From NCBI GenBank assembly GCA_030765065.1, contig CM060977.1, positions 160,837,052 through 160,901,051 of the forward strand: DNA of 64,000 bases, read 5' to 3'. Positions 47,016 through 57,800 of the stretch are shown piece after piece. The first letter of the stretch is position 1; each line of letters opens with the position of its first letter. The notes under the pieces are model-generated. The model ran no database searches and was not told the origin of the DNA. It saw nothing but the letters and a program-made list of their open reading frames with translations. This DNA is from Deroplatys truncata. Its lineage: Eukaryota; Arthropoda; Insecta; Mantodea; Mantidae. The position numbers were made by a program, and so were the translations under genes.

Positions 47016-50000
47016 TTAGGCACTGCTTGTAATGCTGTAATGGCCATATGCATATGTCGTTATTCCATCCTCAGCAACGACTCTTTTATCGTCGTATGGA
47101 GTCAATGCAATTTTATTCACTTGCACTGTGGTAACAGTATGCTTTCGTGACAGGATCAGATTCATGGGCGTCCTTATTATTTCTCTGGCTTTAAGACAGT
47201 CTGTATAACTGTCGAATGTGATGTGCTGCTTAATAACGCCACGTTTTGTACCTTTAATCTTTTTTATGATTGAGCCGTGGATATCTAGCGCATACATCTT
47301 AGGTCGCAGTCCGACAAAGCGTTGGATGATTTTACCATTAGCCTCATCTTTAAATTTTCCAAGCACTTTCTTGTTTAGAGCTGAATAGTATATATGGTTT
47401 GTAGGAGAATCAGCCGTATCCAGATGCTCAAGAAAACGTAGCTTGTCCTTGTACACATCTTCAGTTGTAACTTGATGGATGAATGAATCAGTGTCCATAT
47501 ACATCAGCTTCAGGTTTTCAACTCCATAATGCGGTAACAACACATCATAATGAAAGTGGTACATTAATGTCTTGGAGATGTCCAACACACTCATTCCAAT
47601 GTATATAGGCTTGTTGAAGACGATCTGTCGGGAGGCCATATGCACAGCAGCTAGATTGGTAGCATATATTGTTCGATCGATAAACGTAGGCTTTGCAATT
47701 AACTTTTCCAGAGTCTTCTCGTTTGCCACCAACCGTATATCCACACGATTACGAAGGTTCTCCATTGTTTTTCCAAACATAGCATTGTTGAACAGTTTGT
47801 AGAGATCCTTCTCAAAATCATTTGCAGCCTTTTGTCGTAGTCTGTTGTTAAATTCCACATACGGTTTTAACCACTGTGACTGTCGGAATTGTAGCACACG
47901 ATGGATTTTTGTTAGTCGTAGTCTATGACTAAGAGCTTGCTTCAAAGTCATGTAATGCCCTACATACTTCTTTCGTGATCCAAGGTGAGGAATTAACTTC
48001 TTTGTAGTAGACTCCTTTGGTTTCAAACACTCAGGCAGGAATGGTAAATCATTATGCAGATCATGGAGTTCAGCAGGATACTCGATGTCAACTTCTAATA
48101 TGTATCCATGAGGATCATCTTCTTCTAGTCTTTGTAAGTTTATTTCTTCAGGTGAAACCCACTGAAATCCACCAAAAGGAAGGGCGTGACACATTGCCCA
48201 GCCATATTGGTTATTAGCGTCCTCGTATGTGATGAACTGGGTTGGTCTCGACGGATCAAACTTGTCCATGTAAGTGTTATTAGCCTCTGCATACCTATGT
48301 GAAACTTGGCATAAACCTCCTCTTATGCCGGATTCTACCATGAGTAGTTGGTCATAATCTTGCAACAGTTCCAGCTCGATTCCAGTATACAGTAACATGG
48401 CGTCCCATGTAAGTCCTGGAGAGGTGAAATAATGTGCTGGATCAACTTTGTGCGTTTTGAGAGTTTGTTCTCTGAATGTCTCAAAGACATCAGCTAGAAG
48501 AAGAACATCCGAGATTAAGTAGAGGTTACTGTATTCACCCAGGTTTCTCACATTGAACAGTCTCCATACATTTCTAGCATGTTTGTAGTCAGCATCACTA
48601 ATTTCTTCTTCATTCAGTTTATTATAGAAGCAATTCTTAGGAGGCAGGCAGGTTTCGTTCAAGACGTCCCATGAAGTGACGTAATCATAGGGAAATACAC
48701 CCTTACGTGTCATCAACTTCATCTTGTCTTCTCCGAAGTACTTCAATGTTTCAGGGTACGATGTTAGATTTTTTACCAGCTTATCCAAGCTTGTACTCAG
48801 GAACCGAAAACTATCTACAAACCGAAGCTTTATATCTCCTACATACTTGGAGAATGAGATATAGCTTTCTTCAGAGCTAGGAATTACCTCCACACGTTCA
48901 CTTGTACATCCCAACTCCTTAACAATGAAGTGTGAGTCATACCCACTGAGGTTGTGCATGAAGACTGGAATATATGTAGGCGTTTTACAGGCTAAATTGC
49001 ATTCATTATGAAGACTTCCCCGATATTCACCACTGATGTGATCATGGTCGCGTACTTTATAGTTCACTTCTGTAAAGGTTTTTCCACACAAGTAGCATAC
49101 TGTAGAGGCGATGAAATCCTTTTGCTGTTGATCCGTAAGTTTCAGAGGCTTGGTAGATTTGTATATATTATCAATCTCCTTTGCAAGGGATGTTAGATAT
49201 TCCATAAACTTCTGAGCAGCATCATAACCACGATATACATAGGGTTGCTTAGGAAGACCAGTTTCGAGGTGTTCAACGCTGGTTGATGGTTTAACGTAAA
49301 CACAGAAGCTCATTGCTGTATGCTCTTGATAATGGGTTGTATAAGAAGTTTCAGGACTGGGTATGCATGTATGACATGGAGCGAGAATGCTTTCAAAGTC
49401 TGCATAGATGACGTAAGGTAGTTTCAACATCCTTTCAAAAATTTTAAACTGTACAATTGATTTCTCCTTTGTAGGCATAACTACCCTTGCAACACCATGC
49501 TGATTACAGATGGATGCATGTTCTTGCAGTTTTTTCAGTCCACTTCGTCCATATCGATCGTCAAAATGTGTAAAGCACCGCTTACAGGTATATATCACTC
49601 CATCATGCTTAGTTTTCTGACGTCGAACGAGCTTCTCAAAATTCTTGATATATACATAGTGATGTTTTCCACTACTGTCACTCAATAGTAGGAGGTCACG
49701 GTGGTCAGGCAGTTCAGTGTCAGCAACCTTTATCGGATACACTTCATGCTTCTCATCCAGACCGAAAACGTTGATAGACATCCTATTAAGCTTCTCAAAT
49801 TTAGGTATTTGAGAAAGTGGAGTAGGATAGGAAACGCAGCTGAAGTCGTACTTATCTTGAAGCTGTTTGTATTTACTCACACGCTGTGCATCCTTCTCGA
49901 TGAATTTGGCTAGTACAGAATATATGAAGCATAGCTCATCAGTTAAATTCTGGATGTTAATGCAGGCTTTCCTTGCTTCAATAGATGGCGGTAGTGCTAT

Positions 50001-50669
50001 GTAGCTGCTTCCTCGTAAGGGGTTGTACTTGTTAATACGAAGTCGAATTCCTTCTACAGCAAGCAGAGCCCAGTTGCTACCCTTAAGTTGTGACTCCTCC
50101 ATTTCAGTAACCAACTTCTTCATTTTCGTTTCCAGCATAGAGTCCAGATCCGTTTCTAAGAAAGCAGCTTGATTCCGTGTTTTAAATGTTTTGTCACAGG
50201 TTTCTCCGATACTGTTTACAAATCGGCACTCAACCAGCAGATTAATCTTCACACTCTTGTGAATACCAAGCTCTTTATGCACTGCCTGGATTATTCGTTG
50301 TTTAGCCTCATGCAGGTACATATTCAGGTCCTTAGATGAATCGCATCGTATAAAATACGATTTCAATCGTCCTTCGAACGCTGTCTCGTATTCTTTCATG
50401 TCACAGTCCTCCATTGTGGATAATATGTGATGTTTGGTAGGCTCCAATCTGCTTTTCTTCTGAGGACTGCTTATTTCACATACGTCTTCGTGCCGCTGCC
50501 CCTTATAACCATCATTAAAGGTTACATTACAATGTTTACATTTGAAGAGTCTCTTACAGGTCATCTGATGTCTTCTCTTGTCATAACTTCGGAGGAATTC
50601 CTTTCTACATTTACTACAAGCGTATCCAGTAGCGCTTGGAATAATATTCTTATACGCTGAGTTATTCAT
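47016..50669 (-). CDS. polB: Protein-primed family-B DNA polymerase, left arm copy
   Basis: An intact single-exon gene of 1217 codons. The N-terminus has two zinc-finger-like C2HC modules with identical spacing (C18-C21-H34-C38 and C44-C47-H60-C64); a third is at C362-C365-H384-C388. The exonuclease domain starts at YADFES (D424/E426), with HNLSGYDSHF (exo II, about 572-581) and YLISD (exo III, 717-721). Between exo I and exo II sits an endonuclease VII/HNH-like module: C525-C528, DHDH 541-544, H554-N555, C557. The polymerase domain has motif A with D817 (YEDANNQYG), motif B K958-LFNNAMFG, motif C YMDTDS (D1059/D1061) and KMY (K1124-Y1126). All catalytic acids are present. It belongs to the DNA_pol_B_2 family, which replicates linear DNA from a terminal protein. 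It reads towards the left end of the element. Confidence 0.93.
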   Translation of the reverse strand: MNNSAYKNIIPSATGYACSKCRKEFLRSYDKRRHQMTCKRLFKCKHCNVTFNDGYKGQRHEDVCEISSPQKKSRLEPTKHHILSTMEDCDMKEYETAFEGRLKSYFIRCDSSKDLNMYLHEAKQRIIQAVHKELGIHKSVKINLLVECRFVNSIGETCDKTFKTRNQAAFLETDLDSMLETKMKKLVTEMEESQLKGSNWALLAVEGIRLRINKYNPLRGSSYIALPPSIEARKACINIQNLTDELCFIYSVLAKFIEKDAQRVSKYKQLQDKYDFSCVSYPTPLSQIPKFEKLNRMSINVFGLDEKHEVYPIKVADTELPDHRDLLLLSDSSGKHHYVYIKNFEKLVRRQKTKHDGVIYTCKRCFTHFDDRYGRSGLKKLQEHASICNQHGVARVVMPTKEKSIVQFKIFERMLKLPYVIYADFESILAPCHTCIPSPETSYTTHYQEHTAMSFCVYVKPSTSVEHLETGLPKQPYVYRGYDAAQKFMEYLTSLAKEIDNIYKSTKPLKLTDQQQKDFIASTVCYLCGKTFTEVNYKVRDHDHISGEYRGSLHNECNLACKTPTYIPVFMHNLSGYDSHFIVKELGCTSERVEVIPSSEESYISFSKYVGDIKLRFVDSFRFLSTSLDKLVKNLTSYPETLKYFGEDKMKLMTRKGVFPYDYVTSWDVLNETCLPPKNCFYNKLNEEEISDADYKHARNVWRLFNVRNLGEYSNLYLISDVLLLADVFETFREQTLKTHKVDPAHYFTSPGLTWDAMLLYTGIELELLQDYDQLLMVESGIRGGLCQVSHRYAEANNTYMDKFDPSRPTQFITYEDANNQYGWAMCHALPFGGFQWVSPEEINLQRLEEDDPHGYILEVDIEYPAELHDLHNDLPFLPECLKPKESTTKKLIPHLGSRKKYVGHYMTLKQALSHRLRLTKIHRVLQFRQSQWLKPYVEFNNRLRQKAANDFEKDLYKLFNNAMFGKTMENLRNRVDIRLVANEKTLEKLIAKPTFIDRTIYATNLAAVHMASRQIVFNKPIYIGMSVLDISKTLMYHFHYDVLLPHYGVENLKLMYMDTDSFIHQVTTEDVYKDKLRFLEHLDTADSPTNHIYYSALNKKVLGKFKDEANGKIIQRFVGLRPKMYALDIHGSIIKKIKGTKRGVIKQHITFDSYTDCLKAREIIRTPMNLILSRKHTVTTVQVNKIALTPYDDKRVVAEDGITTYAYGHYSITSSA

Positions 50670-50828
50670 CTTTATTCTTGATGCAATAACGTATTAATCC
50701 TTCTTCAAGGGAAATGTAGGCCTCCTCACCTTGATAACACTTTAGAAAGCTGATTATTCTTGGAGAGAACACGATGTTAACACCGCAAGACTAATTAGCG
50801 CAATGAAGTCCAGTGTCCGCGGTCACCC

Positions 50829-50836
50829 TATCTATA
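50829..50836 (-). promoter_or_regulatory. TATA-box position, left polymerase gene (altered)
   Basis: At the position equivalent to the right arm's TATAAATA, the left arm reads TATAGATA on the minus strand. This is one of the few base differences between the arms that hits an apparent control site. Confidence 0.5.
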
Positions 50837-51012
50837 GAGGGAGCACGAAACTTTTAGATCAATTATATACTGAATTTTAATAATAAAACGATGATTAAGC
50901 GTCTAAACTCTTATATCTCAATACGTTACGCAGGTATTCGGGCGTTTCCGTAGGTGTTCGAACATGTTCGTGTGTTTGGAGAGGTGCTCGAATGCGTTGT
51001 GTATGTATGAGT

Positions 51013-51608
51013 ATGTGAGAGTGGGTTTTGAACTGTCTCTATGTGTGTATGTGTGTGTTTTGAACTGTCTCTATGTATGTGTATGTGTGTATGTCTATGT
51101 GTGTATGTCTGTGCGTGTCTGTGTGTATGTCTGTGTGTGTGTCTGTGTGTGTGTTTTGAACTGTCTCGAGGTGTGTACGTCTGTGTGTGTATGTCTGTGT
51201 GTGTGTCTGTGTGTATATGTCTGTGTTTATGTCTGTGTGTGTATGTCTGTGTGTGTCTGTGTGTGTTTTGAACTGTCTCGGGGTGTGTATGTCTGTGTGT
51301 GTGTGTATGTCTGTGTGTGTGTCTGTGTGTGTATGTCTTTGTGTGTATGTATGTGTGTGTGTCTGTGTGTATGTCTGTGCGTGTCTGTGTGTGTCTGTGT
51401 GTATGTCTGTGTGTGTATGTCTGTGTGTGTGAGTCTGTGTGTGTATGTCTGTATGTGTGTCTGTGTGTGTATGTCTGTGTGTGTATGTCTGTGTGTGTTT
51501 TGAACTGTCTCGGGGTGTGTATGTCTGTGTGTGTCTGTGTGTGTATGTCTTTGTGTGTGTATGTCTGTGTGTGTGCCTGAGTCTGTGTGTGTATGTCTGT
51601 GTGTGTTG
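51013..51608. repeat. Composite TG-rich array, left arm (about 596 bp)
   Basis: TGTGTGTATGTCTGTGTG-type sequence punctuated by TTTTGAACTGTCTCGGGGTG at irregular intervals, so higher-order units were duplicated. The long Cys/Val or His/Thr frames across it are artefacts. The matching array in the right arm is about 200 bp shorter. Confidence 0.9.
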
Positions 51609-52388
51609 ATCAAGAAGAAGAAAGGAATAAAGTAGAAAGGAAGAAGGAAAGAGAAAGAAGAAAAACATAAAGAAAAAAGAAGGAAGGAAATTAAGAATTT
51701 TAATTCAGACCTGAGGATACTTAAGTATACTTATAAATATATGGGTTAAATACTTTTTATTCCAGCCGTATATGTCTCCTAGTTTAATATTTATGAACCA
51801 TTAAATTTTTTATAACATTCGAACAAGGACCACAGGCTACCTAAGTACGTATGACGGTTTAACACAGATAATGAATTATATCTAATAAATACATTTTTGA
51901 TCCACCCTACAACTCCCTTAGTTTAATAGCTATTGATGATTAAATATTTTGCTACTCGAATTCAAGTATCTGATAATAGTAAAAAATTAATCCTTAAATA
52001 GCTTGATTACAATTATTTTCTAATGATACCTGAAAAGTCTTTCACTAAGCCTCTTAGTGCTATAAACGTATTGTGATTTTACCATATTTGTCTAAGTCTT
52101 TTAACTCATTAAGAATTAAACATTTAGGTTTCACCGATCCGAGGTCGGATATGAACTTCGGACTCCTAAATAGTTGTTCAGAGGATCTATCCAATGCTAT
52201 CAATTTAATGTAATTTGTTTCACGAGTCTAGCTGTCCTACTTCAGGAATAATGAAACATCAAAGTTTAAAACTCTGCTGGGATTCGATCTCCATCCCTAG
52301 AGATATCTTTCCGTAAGTAATCAATAATACAGGACTATGTGAATCAATGTTGATGCTAAAAGGGGATAAAGTCAGTAGTTGGTATTTG

Positions 52389-53368
52389 TATGCGAAGTAT
52401 CAATTCTTGGTAGCGATATTTATTTGTAAATCCTCCTAGTTATTAAGATATTTGCTTGGTAAATATCGACGTTTTTAGAACGTTTCAGAAAAAGGCAAGC
52501 AAGGCCTTTTAACAAGACAGATTTGGAGAAACCGCTAGGGTGAAACTCGGACACAATAGTCGTTAAATTGGATACAGGAGGGGGCTTGCGAGAAGGGAAT
52601 GTCCCCTCGCCGGAATAACGTGCGGGCTATAGTGTGCTCCAAAAATTGGTATATAGAATTTCTTATCCTTGTATGCCGCTAACAGAAGGTTTAGCATTCT
52701 TATCAGGGTATTTAAGTACAGAGCGACGCTTGTTAACCTTAAAAGCTAAATATTCCAATATTTTTTCATCGCTTGTGATTCTAATTTGCGAAATTTCTCA
52801 TTGTAATAAAGAGGTGTGCTTTAGTTAGCGAACACCGTATACTAGCCATTCTACGATGCCTTTCAGAACTCTCCTGTTGTATTTTAGCGGATAACACTAG
52901 CGTGTTATCGACCTATACAAATCATCAAGTCCCGGTAGGATGGTGAAAATCAAACCTTTCGATTTTTTAAACATTTACAGTTGTTAGGAGCGTTCGCCAC
53001 AAAAACTGAATCTGGTATTTTTATGTAATGTATATGAGCTGATGGCGTTTAGGTCGGGTCTTGCTCTAAAGCCCTCCACGTGGCCGGGAATGACAAACTG
53101 TCAACTCGCCAGTAACCATAAATTTGATGTTGAACTCTCATGGCATTTAGGTCGGGTCTTGCACGAAAGACCAATTAAACCCAATTTGATGCTGAAGACT
53201 CATGCACTATAGTTCCCCTTTGATTGAAAGACCAATTGAATCAATCAAATAACCATTAATTGATGCAGAAGCCCCATGTACTTTAAGTCCCCTTTGCCCG
53301 TAAGACCAATTAAACCCAATTAAAACCAATTGAACCAATTAAATAACCATTAATTGATGCAGAAACCC
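52389..53368. other. Central spacer of the palindromic element
   Basis: The 980 bp between the arms are present once. They hold no convincing gene; the 64-codon plus-strand frame at 52634-52828 is unrecognised. An 8-bp stem with a 4-base loop (GATAACAC TAGC GTGTTATC, 52890-52909) lies about 20 bp from the geometric centre. Degenerate tandem repeats fill 53035-53368. Confidence 0.7.
53035..53368 (+). repeat. Degenerate tandem repeats in the spacer
   Basis: About four units of 75-95 bp built from TTGATGCAGAAGCCCCATG, TTTAGGTCGGGTCTTGC or AAGTCCCCTTTGCCCG, and AAGACCAATTAAACCCAATT. Confidence 0.7.
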
Positions 53369-54149
53369 CAAATACCAACTACTGACTTTATGCCCTTTTA
53401 GCATCAACAATGATTCACATAGTCCTGTATTATTGATTACTTACGGAAAGATATCTCTAGGGATGGAGATCGAATCCCAGCAGAGTTTTAAACTTTGATG
53501 TTTCATTATTCCTGAAGTAGGACAGCTAGACTCGTGGAACAAATTACATTAAATTGATAGCATTGGATAGATCCTCTGAACAACTATTTAGGAGTCCGAA
53601 GTTCATATCCGACCTCGGATCGGTGAAACCTAAATGTTTAATTCTTAATGAGTTAAAAGACTTAGACAAATATGGTAAAATCACAATAAGTTTATAGCAC
53701 TAAGAGGCTTACTGAAAGACTTTTCAGGTATCATTAGAAAATAATTGTAATCAAGCTATTTAAGGATTAATTTTTACTATTATCTTAGATACTTGAATTC
53801 GAGTAGCAAAATATTTAATCATCAATAGCTATTAAACTAAGGGAGTTGTAGGGTGGATCAAAAATGTATTTATTAGATATAATTCATTATCTGTGTTAAA
53901 CCGTGATACGTACTTAGGTAGCCTGTGGTCCTTGTTCGAATGTTATAAAAAATTTAATGGTTCATAAATATTAAACTAGGAGACATATACGGCTGGAATA
54001 AAAAGTATTTAACCCATATATTTATAAGTATACTTAAGTATCCTCAGGTCTGAATTAAAATTCTTAATTTCCTTTCTTCTTTTTTCTTTCTGTTTTTCTT
54101 CTTTCTCTTTCCTTCTTCCTTTCTACTTTATTCCTTTCTTCTTCTTGAT

Positions 54150-54545
54150 CAACACACACACACAGACACACACAGACACGCACAGACATACACACACAGA
54201 CACACACACATACATACACACAAAGACATACACACACAGACACACACACAGACATACACACCCCGAGACAGTTCAAAACACACACACAGACACACACAGA
54301 CATACACACACACAGACACACAGACATACACACACAGACATATACACACAGACACACACAGACATACACACACAGACGTACACACCCCGAGACAGTTCAA
54401 AACACACACACACAGACACACACAGACATACACACAGACACGCACAGACATACACACACAGACATACACACACATACACACACATAGAGACAGTTCAAAA
54501 CACACACATACACACATAGAGACAGTTCAAAACCCACTCTCACAT
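54150..54545. repeat. Composite CA-rich array, right arm (about 390 bp)
   Basis: Reverse-complement counterpart of 51013-51608 with fewer units; the CGAGACAGTTCAAAACACAC punctuation is kept. The size difference accounts for most of the length difference between the arms. Confidence 0.9.
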
Positions 54546-54722
54546 ACTCATACATACACAACACATTCGAGCACCTCTCCAAACACACGAACATGTTCGA
54601 ACACCTACGGAAACGCCCGAATACCTGTGTAACGTATTGAGATATAAGAGTTTAGACGCTTAATCATCGTTTTATTATTAAAATTCAGTATATAATTGAT
54701 CTAAAAGTTTCGTGCTCCCTCT

Positions 54723-54756
54723 ATAAATAGGGTGACCGCGGATACTGGACTTCATT
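54723..54756 (+). promoter_or_regulatory. Polymerase promoter, right arm (TATA box and initiator)
   Basis: TATAAATA at 54723-54730 and an initiator-like TTCATTG at 54751-54757, 31 bp from the first T of the TATA box to the presumed start A. The polymerase ATG is at 54889. Confidence 0.6.
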
Positions 54757-54888
54757 GCGCTAATTAGTCTTGCGGTGTTAACATCGTGTTCTCTCCAAGA
54801 ATAATCAGTTTTCTAAAGTGTTATCAAGGTGAGGAGGCCTACATTTCCCTTGAAGAAGGATTAATACGTTATTGCATCAAGAATAAAG

Positions 54889-57800
54889 ATGAATAACTCA
54901 GCGTATAAGAATATTATTCCAAGCGCTACTGGATACGCTTGTAGTAAATGTAGAAAGGAATTCCTCCGAAGTTATGACAAGAGAAGACATCAGATGACCT
55001 GTAAGAGACTCTTCAAATGTAAACATTGTAATGTAACCTTTAATGATGGTTATAAGGGGCAGCGGCACGAAGACGTATGTGAAATAAGCAGTCCTCAGAA
55101 GAAAAGCAGATTGGAGCCTACCAAACATCTCATATTATCCACAATGGAGGACCGTGACATGAAAGAATACGAGACAGCGTTCGAAGGACGATTGAAATCG
55201 TATTTTATACGATGCGATTCATCTAAGGACCTGAATATGTACCTGCATGAGGCTAAACAACGAATAATCCAGGCAGTGCATAAAGAGCTTGGTATTCACA
55301 AGAGTGTGAAGATTAATCTGCTGGTTGAGTGCCGATTTGTAAACAGTATCGGAGAAACCTGTGACAAAACATTTAAAACACGGAATCAAGCTGCTTTCTT
55401 AGAAACGGATCTGGACTCTATACTGGAAACGAAAATGAAGAAGTTGGTTACTGAAATGGAGGAGTCACAACTTAAGGGCAGCAACTGGGCTCTGCTTGCT
55501 GTAGAAGGAATTCGACTTCGTATTAACAAGTACAACCCCTTACGAGGAAGCAGCTACATAGCACTACCGCCATCTATTGAAGCAAGGAAAGCCTGCATTA
55601 ACATCCAGAATTTAACTGATGAGCTATGCTTCATATATTCTGTACTAGCCAAATTCATCGAGAAGGATGCACAGCGTGTGAGTAAATACAAACAGCTTCA
55701 AGATAAGTACGACTTCAGCTGCGTTTCCTATCCTACTCCACTTTCTCAAATACCTAAATTTGAGAAGCTTAATAGGATGTCTATCAACGTTTTCGGTCTG
55801 GATGAGAAGCATGAAGTGTATCCGATAAAGGTTGCTGACACTGAACTGCCTGACCACCGTGACCTCCTACTATTGAGTGACAGTAGTGGAAAACATCACT
55901 ATGTATATATCAAGAATTTTGAGAAGCTCGTTCGACGTCAGAAAACTAAGCATGATGGAGTGATATATACCTGTAAGCGGTGCTTTACACATTTTGACGA
56001 TCGATATGGACGAAGTGGACTGGAAAAACTGCAAGAACATGCATCCATCTGTAATCAGCATGGTGTTGCAAGGGTAGTTATGCCTACAAAGGAGAAATCA
56101 ATTGTACAGTTTAAAATTTTTGAAAGGATGTTGAAACTACCTTACGTCATCTATGCAGACTTTGAAAGCATTCTCGCTCCATGTCATACATGCATACCCA
56201 GTCCTGAAACTTCTTATACAACCCATTATCAAGAGCATACAGCAATGAGCTTCTGTGTTTACGTTAAACCATCAACCAGCGTTGAACACCTCGAAACTGG
56301 TCTTCCTAAGCAACCCTATGTATATCGTGGTTATGATGCTGCTCAGAAGTTTATGGAATATCTAACATCCCTTGCAAAGGAGATTGATAATATATACAAA
56401 TCTACCAAGCCTCTGAAACTTACGGATCAACAGCAAAAGGATTTCATCGCCTCTACAGTATGCTACTTGTGTGGAAAAACCTTTACAGAAGTGAACTATA
56501 AAGTACGCGACCATGATCACATCAGTGGTGAATATCGGGGAAGTCTTCATAATGAATGCAATTTAGCCTGTAAAACGCCTACATATATTCCAGTCTTCAT
56601 GCACAACCTCAGTGGGTATGACTCACACTTCATTGTTAAGGAGTTGGGATGTACAAGTGAACGTGTGGAGGTAATTCCTAGCTCTGAAGAAAGCTATATC
56701 TCATTCTCCAAGTATGTAGGAGATATAAAGCTTCGGTTTGTAGATAGTTTTCGGTTCCTGAGTACAAGCTTGGATAAGCTGGTAAAAAATCTAACATCGT
56801 ACCCTGAAACATTGAAGTACTTCGGAGAAGACAAGATGAAGTTGATGACACGTAAGGGTGTATTTCCCTATGATTACGTCACTTCATGGGACGTCTTGAA
56901 CGAAACCTGCCTGCCTCCTAAGAATTGCTTCTATAATAAACTGAATGAAGAAGAAATTAGTGATGCTGACTACAAACATGCTAGAAATGTATGGAGACTG
57001 TTCAATGTGAGAAACCTGGGTGAATACAGTAACCTCTACTTAATCTCGGATGTTCTTCTTCTAGCTGATGTCTTTGAGACATTCAGAGAACAAACTCTCA
57101 AAACGCACAAAGTTGATCCAGCACATTATTTCACCTCTCCAGGACTTACATGGGACGCCATGTTACTGTATACTGGAATCGAGCTGGAACTGTTGCAAGA
57201 TTATGACCAACTACTCATGGTAGAATCCGGCATAAGAGGAGGTTTATGCCAAGTTTCACATAGGTATGCAGAGGCTAATAACACTTACATGGACAAGTTT
57301 GATCCGTCGAGACCAACCCAGTTCATCACATACGAGGACGCTAATAACCAATATGGCTGGGCAATGTGTCACGCCCTTCCTTTTGGTGGATTTCAGTGGG
57401 TTTCACCTGAAGAAATAAACTTACAAAGACTAGAAGAAGATGATCCTCATGGATACATATTAGAAGTTGACATCGAGTATCCTGCTGAACTCCATGATCT
57501 GCATAATGATTTACCATTCCTGCCTGAGTGTTTGAAACCAAAGGAGTCTACTACAAAGAAGTTAATTCCTCACCTTGGATCACGAAAGAAGTATGTAGGG
57601 CATTACATGACTTTGAAGCAAGCTCTTAGTCATAGACTACGACTAACAAAAATCCATCGTGTGCTACAATTCCGACAGTCACAGTGGTTAAAACCGTATG
57701 TGGAATTTAACAACAGACTACGACAAAAGGCTGCAAATGATTTTGAGAAGGATCTCTACAAACTGTTCAACAATGCTATGTTTGGAAAAACAATGGAGAA

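Noticed and set aside
50964..51668. Long open frames (179 and 209 codons) over the TG-rich array
   Set aside because: Low-complexity Cys/Val and His/Thr runs from a microsatellite; the mirror array at 54064-54594 behaves the same way.
52634..52828. 64-codon ORF in the central spacer of the palindromic element
   Set aside because: No recognisable domain, no promoter or start context, and length within chance expectation.
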